From the NCBI RefSeq assembly GCF_042697365.1, contig NZ_CP137604.1: a stretch of 64,000 nt of DNA. One strand, 5' to 3'. Origin of the DNA: Brucella pseudintermedia (GTDB taxonomy: Bacteria; Pseudomonadota; Alphaproteobacteria; Rhizobiales; Rhizobiaceae). Of the stretch, positions 25,969 to 34,638 are shown one piece after another. Made by a program: the position numbers and the translations under genes. Each line of letters begins with the position of its first letter. The stretch's first letter is position 1. The notes beneath the pieces are model-generated. The model was not told the DNA's origin. It worked only from the letters and a program-made list of their open reading frames with translations, and ran no database searches.

Positions 25969-27249
25969 TCAGCGCTCCAGAACCTGTTTCACATCGACCA
26001 AGTTGGAACGAACACGCAGGATGTAAAAGCCCATCGTCGTCAGATGCGATGGCGTGAACCAGGCATCGGGGCTGCCGTTGGAAACGATGAAGGGCTGCAT
26101 GTCGAGCGCGGCGCGCATCTGCTTTTCCATCTCGTCCCACACGCCGTCGAGGTGCTTCTCAGCCAGAACACCGCGGAAATCCGAATGTGCGGCGCGCAAT
26201 AGGCCGTAATAGGCATAAAGCTGGCCATAGGCGAACCAGAAACGGTCATCCGCACGGGTGTCGAACCAGCCGGCATGGTAATTCTCGGCACGATCCTTGA
26301 GGATGGCTGAGGTGGAACCGAGATCGCTCGCGATACGGTCCACGAACTGGATCAGATTGTCGGCGCGGGCATCGAACGTTGCCTGACAGTTTTCAAGCCG
26401 CCCGTTGAATGAGCGCAGATCCTTGATCGCAGAACGGTAATAGCTCGGCGTCGGCGTCTTCGGACCGAAAGGACTCAGGCCGAAATACCAGGAATCCTCG
26501 GCAAATTGCAGGTTTCCGCGTGCCTTCTGCAAATCCGCATCGATCTGCGATGTGCCGCGCAAGCGCCCGATATTATCCACGAGTTCAATCGCGGTACGGC
26601 GCACGGCTGCATTGATGCCGCGCTGGAACGAAGCCTTGTTGTCGAGGAAAGGCGTGCGGTCCCAGTCCAGACCGAAAAGGCCAAGCTTGTAGAGGAGCAT
26701 GGAGGAAATCCATGCATTCTGGTTGACGTTGAAATCGGTGAGATCGGCGGCGACCTCGGCAATGGCCGAGCGGGAACATTTGCGCGTCGAGGACGGCAAT
26801 TGCGCTGCCTGAACCGGTTGGCTCGCCGACGCGGGATCGCTGGTCTGGTTGGCCTGTGGCGCGGCGGCAGGCTGCTCTGCCGGTGCAGCAGGAGCTGCCT
26901 CCGCTTTGACTTCTTCGCCGGGGGTGGTCGCGGTCTGATAGGTGTATTTGGCCGGATAATCGGGATCGAAATTCGTCCAGGCCTGAGTCTGCCAGATGAA
27001 ATAGAGGTACAGCCCGCCGAGTCCGATCACGACAACCGAAACGGCGACTTTCCACAATATTCCGAGCCGCAGGAAAAGCCCCCACAATCCGCCAAGCGGA
27101 ATGGCAATCAGGCGGGCAAGCGCCGCGATGAAACGCCCAAGGAAGGAAAAAACGCCCTTTACTGCATTCCACACCGTAAAAATATCCTTCCTCTTGCCCA
27201 AAAATCCGGGCTTCGCACCGCTTTTGCCGTCGCCCACAGACCTATGCAT
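25969..27249 (-). CDS. DUF2333 family membrane protein
   Basis: A 426-residue protein with one N-terminal membrane anchor (about residues 55-80, LWKVAVSVVVIGLGGLYLYF), a low-complexity Ala/Glu/Pro linker (AEAAPAAPAEQPAAAPQ), and a large periplasmic DUF2333 domain (CSRSAIAEVAADL to the end, including DRTPFLDNKASFQRGINAAV and RFWFAYGQLYAYYGLL). Start ATG 27249; a TTG at 27267 is less likely. The family is conserved in Proteobacteria and has no assigned function. It leads a probable operon with the Rsm22 gene. Confidence 0.82.
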   Translation of the reverse strand: MHRSVGDGKSGAKPGFLGKRKDIFTVWNAVKGVFSFLGRFIAALARLIAIPLGGLWGLFLRLGILWKVAVSVVVIGLGGLYLYFIWQTQAWTNFDPDYPAKYTYQTATTPGEEVKAEAAPAAPAEQPAAAPQANQTSDPASASQPVQAAQLPSSTRKCSRSAIAEVAADLTDFNVNQNAWISSMLLYKLGLFGLDWDRTPFLDNKASFQRGINAAVRRTAIELVDNIGRLRGTSQIDADLQKARGNLQFAEDSWYFGLSPFGPKTPTPSYYRSAIKDLRSFNGRLENCQATFDARADNLIQFVDRIASDLGSTSAILKDRAENYHAGWFDTRADDRFWFAYGQLYAYYGLLRAAHSDFRGVLAEKHLDGVWDEMEKQMRAALDMQPFIVSNGSPDAWFTPSHLTTMGFYILRVRSNLVDVKQVLER

Positions 27250-27332
27250 CGCAAGTCCCGTTCGCAAGCAGCCAAGCCTGAAAAGGCTTCAGGTTCTCAA
27301 ATAGAGTGTGCTCATCTTTTCGACAACCCAAC

Positions 27333-27499
27333 GGTCTGATTCCGACATTTGCATCCCGCGGATATGAGCGTTGAGCAAAGGTCGGAATCAGACCACTGGC
27401 AACTTTATGAATCGAGTGGATTTTTCGAATTTGACGTTTGAAACGAGATTTATATCGGACGGATATCAAACGTCAAATTCAATCCACTCGAACGCTCAT
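27333..27499. repeat. Nested palindromic element in a 577-bp gap
   Basis: The gap 27250-27826 contains a set of inverted repeats: GGTCTGATTCCGAC (27333-27346) with GTCGGAATCAGACC (27381-27394); 27413-27441 with 27466-27490, which match over 25 bp with a 4-nt bulge (core GAATTTGACGTTTGA); and ATGAGCGTT (27364-27372) with AACGCTCAT (27491-27499). It resembles the palindromic intergenic repeats of Brucellaceae such as the Bru-RS type, but I cannot confirm identity. The remainder, 27500-27826, has no supported gene. Confidence 0.7.
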
Positions 27500-27826
27500 C
27501 CAACTGATTTTATCCGTCATTTTCCGCTGACAGGGTTGAATCCCGGGAGCCGATCCGTAACATGGCGCCGACCCGCTTCGGCCAAGTGCGTGGCAATCCT
27601 GCCCGCCTCCCTTGCCGACGGTTCCGGAAATTGATGAGCGGCAAACAGCTTCAAGGCGGTTTCAAGTGAGGTGCGAACGGTTTTTCGCCGGAAACTGCGA
27701 TCAACGTCGCAATCAAGAACATTTTCGCCGCTATGGTACTTGAATGGCGAAATCTTTGGTGTTTGCTAAAGCTGGAACCGGAAAAACAATCAATCCGTAA
27801 AAACGGCCCGGTAAATGGAGAGAACA

Positions 27827-28795
27827 ATGAAGTCCGCATCGACCTTTATGCTTACGCTTGCCCTGGGTGGGCTGGCCGGGGGAACGGCAATGCTGAGCGC
27901 GCCTGCAACCGCCTTCGCCGCTGAACCCGAAAGCTGCTCGACCGTCCGCTTCTCGGACGTCGGCTGGACCGACATTACCTCCACGACGGCGGTAGCGACA
28001 GAAATCCTCAAAGGTCTCGGCTACAAGACCGACATCAAGGTTCTCTCCGTGCCGGTAACCTATGCGTCGCTGAGCAAGAAGGACATCGACGTTTTCCTTG
28101 GCTACTGGAACCCGTCCATGAGCGCCGACCTCCAGCCCTATCTGGACAACAAGACCGTCGAGACGCTGCGCACCAATCTGACCGGCGCGAAATATACCCT
28201 TGCCGTGCCGAAATACGCCTATGACGAAGGCCTCAAGGACTTCAAGGATATCGCCGCTTTCAAGGACAAGCTTGGCGGCAAGATCTACGGCATCGAGCCG
28301 GGCAATGACGGCAACCGCCTGATCCTCGACATGATCAGCAAGGACGCCTTCGGCCTCAAGTCGTTCGAGCTGGCGGAATCCTCCGAGCAGGGAATGCTGG
28401 CGCAGGTCGCGCGCGCCATCAAGAGCAAGGAACCGGTCGTGTTCCTGGCATGGGAACCGCATCCCATGAACAAGCGCTTTGAAATCGCCTATCTGACCGG
28501 CGGCGACGACTTCTTCGGCCCCAATCTCGGCGGCGCCAAGGTCGAAACCAATGTCCGCACCGGCTACACGCAGGAATGCCCGAATGTCGGCAAGTTCCTC
28601 ACCAATCTGGAATTCAAGCTCGATATCGAGAACGAGATCATGGGCAAGATTCTCGACGATGGCCAGGAACCGTCCAAAGCCGCAAACGACTGGCTCAAGG
28701 CCAATCCCGGCGTTCTCGACCAATGGCTTGCCGGCGTGACCACTGTCGATGGCAAGGAAGGCCTTCCGGCCGTCAAGGCGGCGCTCGGCCTTTGA
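27827..28795 (+). CDS. choX: Choline ABC transporter, substrate-binding protein
   Basis: A 322-residue periplasmic protein of the OpuAC-like family. The signal peptide (MKSASTFMLTLALGGLAGGT onward) is cleaved after AFA, before AEPES. The choline cage aromatic residues of ChoX-type proteins are consistent with GWTDITSTT, GYWNPSM, YAYDEG and LAWEPHPMN. GGAGAGAAC precedes ATG 27827; an ATG at 27815 is an unlikely alternative. With choW and choV it forms the high-affinity choline uptake system, which feeds glycine betaine and phosphatidylcholine synthesis in brucellae and rhizobia. Confidence 0.92.
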   Translation: MKSASTFMLTLALGGLAGGTAMLSAPATAFAAEPESCSTVRFSDVGWTDITSTTAVATEILKGLGYKTDIKVLSVPVTYASLSKKDIDVFLGYWNPSMSADLQPYLDNKTVETLRTNLTGAKYTLAVPKYAYDEGLKDFKDIAAFKDKLGGKIYGIEPGNDGNRLILDMISKDAFGLKSFELAESSEQGMLAQVARAIKSKEPVVFLAWEPHPMNKRFEIAYLTGGDDFFGPNLGGAKVETNVRTGYTQECPNVGKFLTNLEFKLDIENEIMGKILDDGQEPSKAANDWLKANPGVLDQWLAGVTTVDGKEGLPAVKAALGL

Positions 28796-28876
28796 TCCAT
28801 GCTGCCGGACTGCGACAGACGCGGCCCGGCACGTTCCAGCACCTTCATCACAAGCACGCAGCAGGAGACTTGATCG

Positions 28877-29713
28877 TTGAACTGGCTGACGGACTACAAG
28901 ATTCCTGTCGGACCAACCGCCAAATCTGTGGTGGACTGGCTGACGACCCATCTGGGGCTTTTCTTCGATACTTTGGCGGCGATCATGCAGGGCCTGATTG
29001 ACGGCCTGTTGTATCTTTTGCAACTGCCCCATCCACTGCTTCTGATCGCCATCTTCGCAATCATTGCATGGCTGATCCAGCGTCGCATCTCCGTCGTCCT
29101 GCTCACCGTTCTTGGCTTCCTTTTCATCATCAATCAGGGCTATTGGGATCCGACCCTGAAGACACTGACGCTCGTCCTGTCGTCGTGTTTTGTCTGCATG
29201 GCCATCGGCGTGCCGCTCGGCATTGCGGCGGCCCATCGTCCGGCACTTTATGCCGCGATGCGCCCTGTCCTCGACCTGATGCAGACCTTGCCGACATTCG
29301 TTTACCTGATCCCGGCTATCGTTTTCTTTGGCATCGGCATGGTTCCGGGCTTGCTCGCCACCGTCATTTTCGTGATTCCCGCCCCAATCCGCCTGACCCA
29401 GCTCGGCATTTCCTCAACGCCGTCCTCCCTGATCGAGGCAGGCGAAGCCTTTGGCGCGTCGCGCTCGCAGCTTCTCTGGAAAGTCGAGCTGCCCTATGCG
29501 ATGCCGCAAATTCTCGCGGGTCTAACCCAGACGATCATGCTTTCACTTTCAATGGTGGTCATCGCCGCGCTTGTCGGCGCTGACGGCCTTGGCGTCCCAG
29601 TGGTTCGCGGACTGAACTCCGTCAACATTTCACTCGGCTTCGAGGCAGGCTTCATCATCGTCGTAGTCGCAATCGTGCTCGACCGCATCTTCCGCGCCGG
29701 CAGAGAAAAATAG
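28877..29713 (+). CDS. choW: Choline ABC transporter, permease
   Basis: A 278-residue inner-membrane permease of the ProW/OpuAB family. About six helices run from residue 35 to the end. The EAA loop that contacts the ATPase is EAGEAFGASRSQLLWKVELP (about residues 193-212). It starts with TTG 28877 after AGGAGA, one of the few non-ATG starts in the window, which may limit its translation relative to choX. It lies 81 bp after choX and 69 bp before choV, with a GAGCATG-type repeat in the second gap. Confidence 0.92.
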   Translation: MNWLTDYKIPVGPTAKSVVDWLTTHLGLFFDTLAAIMQGLIDGLLYLLQLPHPLLLIAIFAIIAWLIQRRISVVLLTVLGFLFIINQGYWDPTLKTLTLVLSSCFVCMAIGVPLGIAAAHRPALYAAMRPVLDLMQTLPTFVYLIPAIVFFGIGMVPGLLATVIFVIPAPIRLTQLGISSTPSSLIEAGEAFGASRSQLLWKVELPYAMPQILAGLTQTIMLSLSMVVIAALVGADGLGVPVVRGLNSVNISLGFEAGFIIVVVAIVLDRIFRAGREK

Positions 29714-29759
29714 CATGCACCCGAAAAGTGGAGACCGGTTTTCGGATAAGATCATGCTC
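29712..29759. repeat. Dispersed GAGCATG-type palindrome, copy 2
   Basis: AGCATG (29712-29717) and CATGCT (29753-29758) enclose CCGAAAA...TTTTCGG. It closely resembles 3781-3829 and lies inside the choXWV operon between choW and choV, where it could affect mRNA stability. Confidence 0.7.
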
Positions 29760-29782
29760 AAACAGAGACCAGGAGGTAGCGG

Positions 29783-30835
29783 ATGACCATCATCGCACTC
29801 GAGGATGTCTGCATCATTTTCGGCAGCAATGTCGATGGGGCTCTTGCGCTTGCGGATCGCGGCGCAACCCGCTCGCAGATTCAGGCGGAAACCAATCTCG
29901 TGCTGGGCGTGCACAATTGCACGCTTAATATCGAGGAAGGCGAAATCCTCGTTCTCATGGGGCTGTCCGGCTCCGGCAAATCCACCCTGCTTCGCGCCAT
30001 CAACCGGCTTAATCCCATTTCACGCGGGCGCGTTCTCGTGCGTGAGGGCGACCGTGCCATCGATGTCGGCAAGGCCGACCGCGCGACGCTCCGCCATCTG
30101 CGCACCGAACTTGTCTCCATGGTGTTCCAGCAGTTCGGCCTGCTGCCATGGCGCACGGTGGAGGAAAACGTCGCCTTCGGACTTGAGATTTCCGGCATGG
30201 GCAAGGAGGAACGCCTTGCCAAAGCCCGCGGCCAGCTTGAACTTGTCGGCTTGCAGGACTGGGCCAAGCGCAAGGTCGGCGAGCTTTCCGGCGGCATGCA
30301 GCAGCGCGTCGGGCTTGCTCGCGCCTTTGCAACCGGCGCGCCGATCCTGCTGATGGACGAGCCGTTCTCGGCCCTTGATCCGCTGATCCGCACCCGCTTG
30401 CAGGACGAATTGCTGGCTTTCCAGTCGCGCCTGAAAAAGACCATCGTCTTCGTCAGCCACGATCTCGACGAAGCCATGAAGATCGGCAATCGCATCGCGA
30501 TCATGGAAGGCGGGCGTATCGTTCAGTGCGGCACGCCGCAGGAAATTCTCCTGCAACCCGCCGATGAATATGTTGCCGACTTCGTTGCGCACATGAACCC
30601 GCTCGGCGTTCTCAGGGCTGGCGACATCATGGTGCCCTTTGATCGCAATGCAGCCCCACGCCCCTTTGCGGCCACTGCACGACGTGAAACGCTGGTGCGC
30701 GACCTGATGAGCGCTGTCGCCGACAGCAGCGGCGATGTCGGGATCATCGAGAACGGCGCCATCGTCGGCAAGATTGCGGCGGACGACATTGTGCGTGCAC
30801 TCGCCTGGCATCAGCAGCGCGGAACCTCATCCTAG
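29783..30835 (+). CDS. choV: Choline ABC transporter, ATP-binding protein
   Basis: A 350-residue ATPase of the OpuAA/ProV family. Walker A is GLSGSGKSTLLRAINRLNP (about residues 59-77), the Q-loop VFQQFGLLPWRTVEENVAFG, signature LSGGMQQRVGLARAF, and Walker B ILLMDEPFSALDP. The C-terminal part is an accessory region after HMNPLGVLRAGD that is shorter than the double CBS domain of OpuAA. GGAGGTAGCGG precedes the ATG. It closes the choXWV operon, followed by a repeat and a terminator. Confidence 0.93.
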   Translation: MTIIALEDVCIIFGSNVDGALALADRGATRSQIQAETNLVLGVHNCTLNIEEGEILVLMGLSGSGKSTLLRAINRLNPISRGRVLVREGDRAIDVGKADRATLRHLRTELVSMVFQQFGLLPWRTVEENVAFGLEISGMGKEERLAKARGQLELVGLQDWAKRKVGELSGGMQQRVGLARAFATGAPILLMDEPFSALDPLIRTRLQDELLAFQSRLKKTIVFVSHDLDEAMKIGNRIAIMEGGRIVQCGTPQEILLQPADEYVADFVAHMNPLGVLRAGDIMVPFDRNAAPRPFAATARRETLVRDLMSAVADSSGDVGIIENGAIVGKIAADDIVRALAWHQQRGTSS

Positions 30836-30880
30836 AGCATTTCCAGCAAAAGTGTGAAACGGTTTTGCGTTGGAAAATGC
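30834..30880. repeat. Dispersed palindrome, copy 3
   Basis: GCATTTCCAGCAAAA pairs imperfectly with TTTTGCGTTGGAAAATGC, giving a dyad around GTGTGAAACGG. It lies directly after the choV stop and is related to the copies at 3781, 17471 and 29712. Confidence 0.65.
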
Positions 30881-30894
30881 GACACGCTTCAAAC

Positions 30895-30927
30895 AAAAAA
30901 GCCGCACATTCACGTGTGCGGCTTTTT
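30895..30927. terminator. Bidirectional terminator between choV and dppF
   Basis: AAAAAGCCGCACA and TGTGCGGCTTTTT form a strong stem with T-runs on both strands. It serves the rightward choXWV and leftward dppABCDF operons. Confidence 0.9.
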
Positions 30928-30953
30928 GATTTTCAGGCTGCGCAAGGTGCGGA

Positions 30954-31802
30954 TCAGCTATGTGCCGCCTGTCTTGCGGCAGCGCGTGCTTCCACACGTG
31001 CCCGGATGGCATCTACATCCGCGCGCGGCGTGGCAGCAAAGAGCTTCTTCGTATAGTCGTGCTGCGGATTGTTGAACACGTCGTCACGCGAACCGTATTC
31101 CACCACCTCGCCGAAATACATCACCATCACCTCGTCGGCGATATAGCGCACGACCGAAAGGTCATGGCTGATGAAGACATAGGTGAGGCCGAACTCTTCC
31201 TGCAAATCGGCCAGCAGGTTCAGGACCTGTGCCTGCACCGAAAGGTCGAGTGCCGAAACCGGCTCATCCAGAATGAGCAGTTTCGGGTTGAGCATCAACG
31301 CACGCGCAATGGCGATACGCTGGCGCTGGCCGCCGGAGAACATGTGCGGATAGCGGTTGAAGTGCTCGCGGCCAAGGCCGACCTTCAACAGCATCTGCAT
31401 CGCCTTGGCGCGCCGTTCTTCCGCCGACATGTTGGTGTTCAGCAGCAGCGGCTCCGCCAGCACGTCGCCGATCTTCTGACGCGGATTGAGCGAACCGTAC
31501 GGGTTCTGGAACACGATCTGCACCTTCTGGCGCATTTCGGCCGTCAGGCCGTCACGAGCGATGTTCACATCCTTGCCGCCGATCTTCAACTCGCCGGAAG
31601 TCTGTGGATCGATCATCGTGAGAATGCGGGCCAGCGTGGACTTGCCGCAACCCGATTCACCGACAATCGCCAGCGTCTTGCCCTTTTCCACCTTGAAGCT
31701 CACGCCCTTGACGGCATGAACCACCTTTGCCTTGCCGAACAGCCCGCCGCCGACATGATAATCGCGCTTGATATCGCGCGCCTCGAGAACAATCTCGCTC
31801 AT
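30954..31802 (-). CDS. dppF: Dipeptide ABC transporter ATP-binding protein DppF
   Basis: A 282-residue ATPase of the oligopeptide/dipeptide importer. Walker A is VGESGCGKSTLARILTMI, followed by the family motif FQNPYGSLNPRQKIG, signature MFSGGQRQRIAIARAL and Walker B LLILDEPVSALDL. The C-terminus carries the peptide-transporter extension (QHDYTKKLFAATP). It overlaps dppD by 4 bp and is the last gene of a five-gene leftward operon. Confidence 0.92.
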   Translation of the reverse strand: MSEIVLEARDIKRDYHVGGGLFGKAKVVHAVKGVSFKVEKGKTLAIVGESGCGKSTLARILTMIDPQTSGELKIGGKDVNIARDGLTAEMRQKVQIVFQNPYGSLNPRQKIGDVLAEPLLLNTNMSAEERRAKAMQMLLKVGLGREHFNRYPHMFSGGQRQRIAIARALMLNPKLLILDEPVSALDLSVQAQVLNLLADLQEEFGLTYVFISHDLSVVRYIADEVMVMYFGEVVEYGSRDDVFNNPQHDYTKKLFAATPRADVDAIRARVEARAAARQAAHS

Positions 31803-32650
31803 CGCGCTTCTCCCGCACCATTATTTTCAAAGACGAAATCGGACACCGTCGGAAGACGGTCGCCGGTCGCATTTTCCGGCAGGGCCGACAGCAGCGCACG
31901 GGTATAAGGGTGCTTGGGCGCGGAGAACAGCGACAGCACGTCGGCATCCTCCATCTTGTGGCCCTTATATTGCACGATCACGCGGTCCGCCGTTTCGGCA
32001 ACCACACCCATGTCATGGGTGATCATGATCAGACCCATGCCGTGTTCGACCTGAAGCCGCATCAGGAGATCGAGGATCTGCTTCTGGATCGTCACGTCCA
32101 GAGCAGTCGTCGGTTCGTCGGCGATAAGGAGCTTGGGATTGCAGGCAATCGCAATCGCGATCATGACGCGCTGGCATTGGCCGCCCGACATCTGGTGCGG
32201 GAAGCTTTTCAGGCGTTCCGCCGCATCGCGAATGCCGACGAGTTCCAGTAGCTCAATGGCGCGCGCACGGCTCGCCGAGCCGTTCATGCCCATATGCTGC
32301 TTTAGCACTTCCTCAAGCTGATAGCCGACCGTGAAGCAGGGATTGAGGCTTGCGACCGGTTCCTGGAAAATCATGGAAATGTCACGTCCGATGATCTTGC
32401 GGCGCTCCTTGTCGGACATCGTCCGCAAATCCTGGCCATCGAAGGTCATGGCGTCTGCGGTGACAGTCGCGGACTTGGGCAGGAGGCCCATGACGGCGAG
32501 CATTCCGACCGACTTGCCCGAGCCCGATTCACCGACAATCGCCAGCACTTCGCCCTTGTCGACCTTGATATCGATCCCGTCAACCGCCTTGAAGGGGCCG
32601 GTCGAGGTGTCGAAAGAAACCGAAAGGTTCTTGATTTCAAGCAGAGCCAT
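31799..32650 (-). CDS. dppD: Dipeptide ABC transporter ATP-binding protein DppD
   Basis: A 283-residue ATPase, partner of DppF. Walker A is IVGESGSGKSVGMLAVMGLL, Q-loop MIFQEPVASLNPCFTVGYQL, signature QMSGGQCQRVMIAIAIACNP, Walker B LLIADEPTTALDVTIQ. The C-terminal KHPYTRALLSALP motif is typical of Opp/Dpp ATPases. Overlap with dppF (ATGA) and a 3-bp gap to dppC show tight coupling. Confidence 0.92.
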   Translation of the reverse strand: MALLEIKNLSVSFDTSTGPFKAVDGIDIKVDKGEVLAIVGESGSGKSVGMLAVMGLLPKSATVTADAMTFDGQDLRTMSDKERRKIIGRDISMIFQEPVASLNPCFTVGYQLEEVLKQHMGMNGSASRARAIELLELVGIRDAAERLKSFPHQMSGGQCQRVMIAIAIACNPKLLIADEPTTALDVTIQKQILDLLMRLQVEHGMGLIMITHDMGVVAETADRVIVQYKGHKMEDADVLSLFSAPKHPYTRALLSALPENATGDRLPTVSDFVFENNGAGEAR

Positions 32651-32653
32651 CGA

Positions 32654-33562
32654 TCAGCTCCTCTTCAGTTTCGGGTCAAGCGCATCGCGCAGACCGTCGC
32701 CAATCAGATTGATGGCGAGAACAGTAATCAGGATCGCGAGACCGGGGAAGGTAACAATCCACCAGGCACTCAAGATGAACTCACGCGCCTCGGCAAGCAT
32801 CGTGCCCCATTCTGGCGTCGGCGGTTGCGCGCCCATGCCGAGGAAGCCCAGAGCCGCAACGTCGAGGATGGCGTTGGAGAACGACATCGTTGCCTGCACC
32901 ACGAGCGGGGCAAGGCAGTTCGGCAGAATGGTCTTGAACATCAGGCGCAGCTTGCTTGCACCGGCAAGCTTGGCTGCGGTCACATATTCGCGTTCCTTTT
33001 CTGCCATGACGGCTGCGCGGGTAAGGCGTGAGAAGTGCGGCAGCAGGACCAGCGTGATCGCGAGAACCGCGTTGATCAGGCCCGGTCCCAGAATTGCCAC
33101 CAGAACCAGTGCCAGCAGCAGCGACGGGAATGCCAGGATGACGTCCATGATGCGCATGAACACCGTATCGACGCCGCCACCGAAATAGCCGGTAATAAGA
33201 CCAATCGTGATGCCGAGGCACATCGAAATGATGACGATGACGAAGCCCACGAGCAGCGAATATTGCGAGCCGTAGATCAGGCGGGACAGGATATCGCGTC
33301 CGACCGCATCAGTTCCCAAAAGGAACTGCGTCGAGCCGCCGTTTTCCCAGAATGGCGGGACCTTCACGAATTCACGGAACTGTTCCGTGGGATCGTGCGG
33401 CGCAATAAGCGGAGCAAAGATTGCGACCAGAATGATCGCGACAAATACGAAAAGACCGATCACAGCGCCGCGATTGACGCTGAAATAGAACCAGAAGTCT
33501 TTCAGCGCGCGCATCTTGCCAATGTCGTTCGCGGCTTCCGGCTGAATAGCTGAGTGTGTCAT
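32654..33562 (-). CDS. dppC: Dipeptide ABC transporter permease DppC
   Basis: A 302-residue inner-membrane permease. It has the OppC-type N-terminal segment before helix 1 (FWFYFSVNRGAVIGLFVFVA), the periplasmic loop with LLGTDAVGRDILSRLIYGSQ that is diagnostic for DppC/OppC, and the EAA loop VTAAKLAGASKLRLMFKTIL PNCL. Six helices are expected. The gene sits between dppB (7-bp gap) and dppD. Confidence 0.92.
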   Translation of the reverse strand: MTHSAIQPEAANDIGKMRALKDFWFYFSVNRGAVIGLFVFVAIILVAIFAPLIAPHDPTEQFREFVKVPPFWENGGSTQFLLGTDAVGRDILSRLIYGSQYSLLVGFVIVIISMCLGITIGLITGYFGGGVDTVFMRIMDVILAFPSLLLALVLVAILGPGLINAVLAITLVLLPHFSRLTRAAVMAEKEREYVTAAKLAGASKLRLMFKTILPNCLAPLVVQATMSFSNAILDVAALGFLGMGAQPPTPEWGTMLAEAREFILSAWWIVTFPGLAILITVLAINLIGDGLRDALDPKLKRS

Positions 33563-33569
33563 GATACCC

Positions 33570-34577
33570 TCACTTATGCCGGATACGCGGATTGATGAGA
33601 CCGTACAGCAGATCGACGACCAGATTCACCAGCATGATGATGAATGCGATCAGCAGCAATCCGCTTTGCACGACCGGATAGTCGCGGCGGAAAATGGAAT
33701 CGAGCATCCATTTGCCGATACCGGGCCATGAGAAGATCGTCTCGGTGAGGATCGCGCCGGCCATCAGAACGCCGACCTGAAGGCCGATTGTCGTGATGAC
33801 GGGGATCATCGCATTGCGCAGTGCATGCAGACCGACAACGCGGCGAATCGGCAGGCCCTTGGCGCGTGCGGTGCGCACATAATCCTCACCCAGAACTTCC
33901 AGCATCGCCGAGCGCGTCTGGCGTGCAATGACGGCCAGCGGAATGGTCGCGAGCACGATCGTCGGCAGGATGAGATGCGAGACCGCGGAGGCGAAAGCGC
34001 CCTTCTGGTCCGACATCAGGCTGTCAATCAGCATGAAACCGGTGACGGGCGGGAAGAAATAGAGCAGCGAGATGCGGCCGGAGACCGGCGTCCATTGCAG
34101 CACGCCTGAGAACAGAATAATGAGCAGAAGCGCCCACCAGAAAATCGGCATTGAGTAACCGACCAGCGAAACGCCCATCAGTCCCTGATCGAACCATGAG
34201 CCGCGCTTGACAGCCGCGATGACGCCGGCGGGAATGCCGAGGAGAATAGCCAGAATGATCGCGCAGATGGACAACTCAACGGTTGCAGGAAACAGCGCGA
34301 AGAATTCAGTGAGAACAGGCTTTTTGGTCACCAGTGACTGGCCGAAATCGCCATGCAGCAGGTTCCAGACATAGTCGAGATATTGCTGCCAGATCGGGCG
34401 GTCGAAGCCAAGTTGCGCCATCAGTTCGGCATGGCGCTCGGGGCTTACGCCGCGTTCGCCGGCCATCAACAGCACAGGATCGCCGGGAAGAACCCGGACG
34501 AAGGCAAAAGCCACGATTGTGATGCCTATGAAGGTCGGAACCAGATAGACGAGTTTGTTCAATAAGAAGCGGAACAT
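33570..34577 (-). CDS. dppB: Dipeptide ABC transporter permease DppB
   Basis: A 335-residue permease of the DppB/OppB type, beginning with helix 1 (LVYLVPTFIGITIVAFAFVR) and the motif VLPGDPVLLMAGERG. The EAA loop is DYVRTARAKGLPIRRVVGLH, and the C-terminus has DLLYGLINPRIRHK as usual. It is separated from dppA by 61 bp that hold a stem-loop. Confidence 0.93.
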   Translation of the reverse strand: MFRFLLNKLVYLVPTFIGITIVAFAFVRVLPGDPVLLMAGERGVSPERHAELMAQLGFDRPIWQQYLDYVWNLLHGDFGQSLVTKKPVLTEFFALFPATVELSICAIILAILLGIPAGVIAAVKRGSWFDQGLMGVSLVGYSMPIFWWALLLIILFSGVLQWTPVSGRISLLYFFPPVTGFMLIDSLMSDQKGAFASAVSHLILPTIVLATIPLAVIARQTRSAMLEVLGEDYVRTARAKGLPIRRVVGLHALRNAMIPVITTIGLQVGVLMAGAILTETIFSWPGIGKWMLDSIFRRDYPVVQSGLLLIAFIIMLVNLVVDLLYGLINPRIRHK

Positions 34578-34590
34578 ACAAAAACTCCGA

Positions 34591-34619
34591 CCGGGTGCAG
34601 GGGATCACCCTACACCCGG
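34591..34619 (-). promoter_or_regulatory. Intercistronic stem-loop between dppA and dppB
   Basis: CCGGGTG and AGGG pair with CCCT and CACCCGG, giving a stem with a one-base mismatch. No T-run follows. Such structures behind binding-protein genes usually stabilise the upstream mRNA or partly attenuate transcription, so more DppA than permease is made; that role is inferred. Confidence 0.6.
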
Positions 34620-34638
34620 CCGCTCGTGTTGTCAGATT

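Noticed and set aside
27731..29236. 501-codon leftward frame opposite choX and choW
   Set aside because: It runs across two genes and their gap on the other strand and has low-complexity Gly/Arg/Asp composition.
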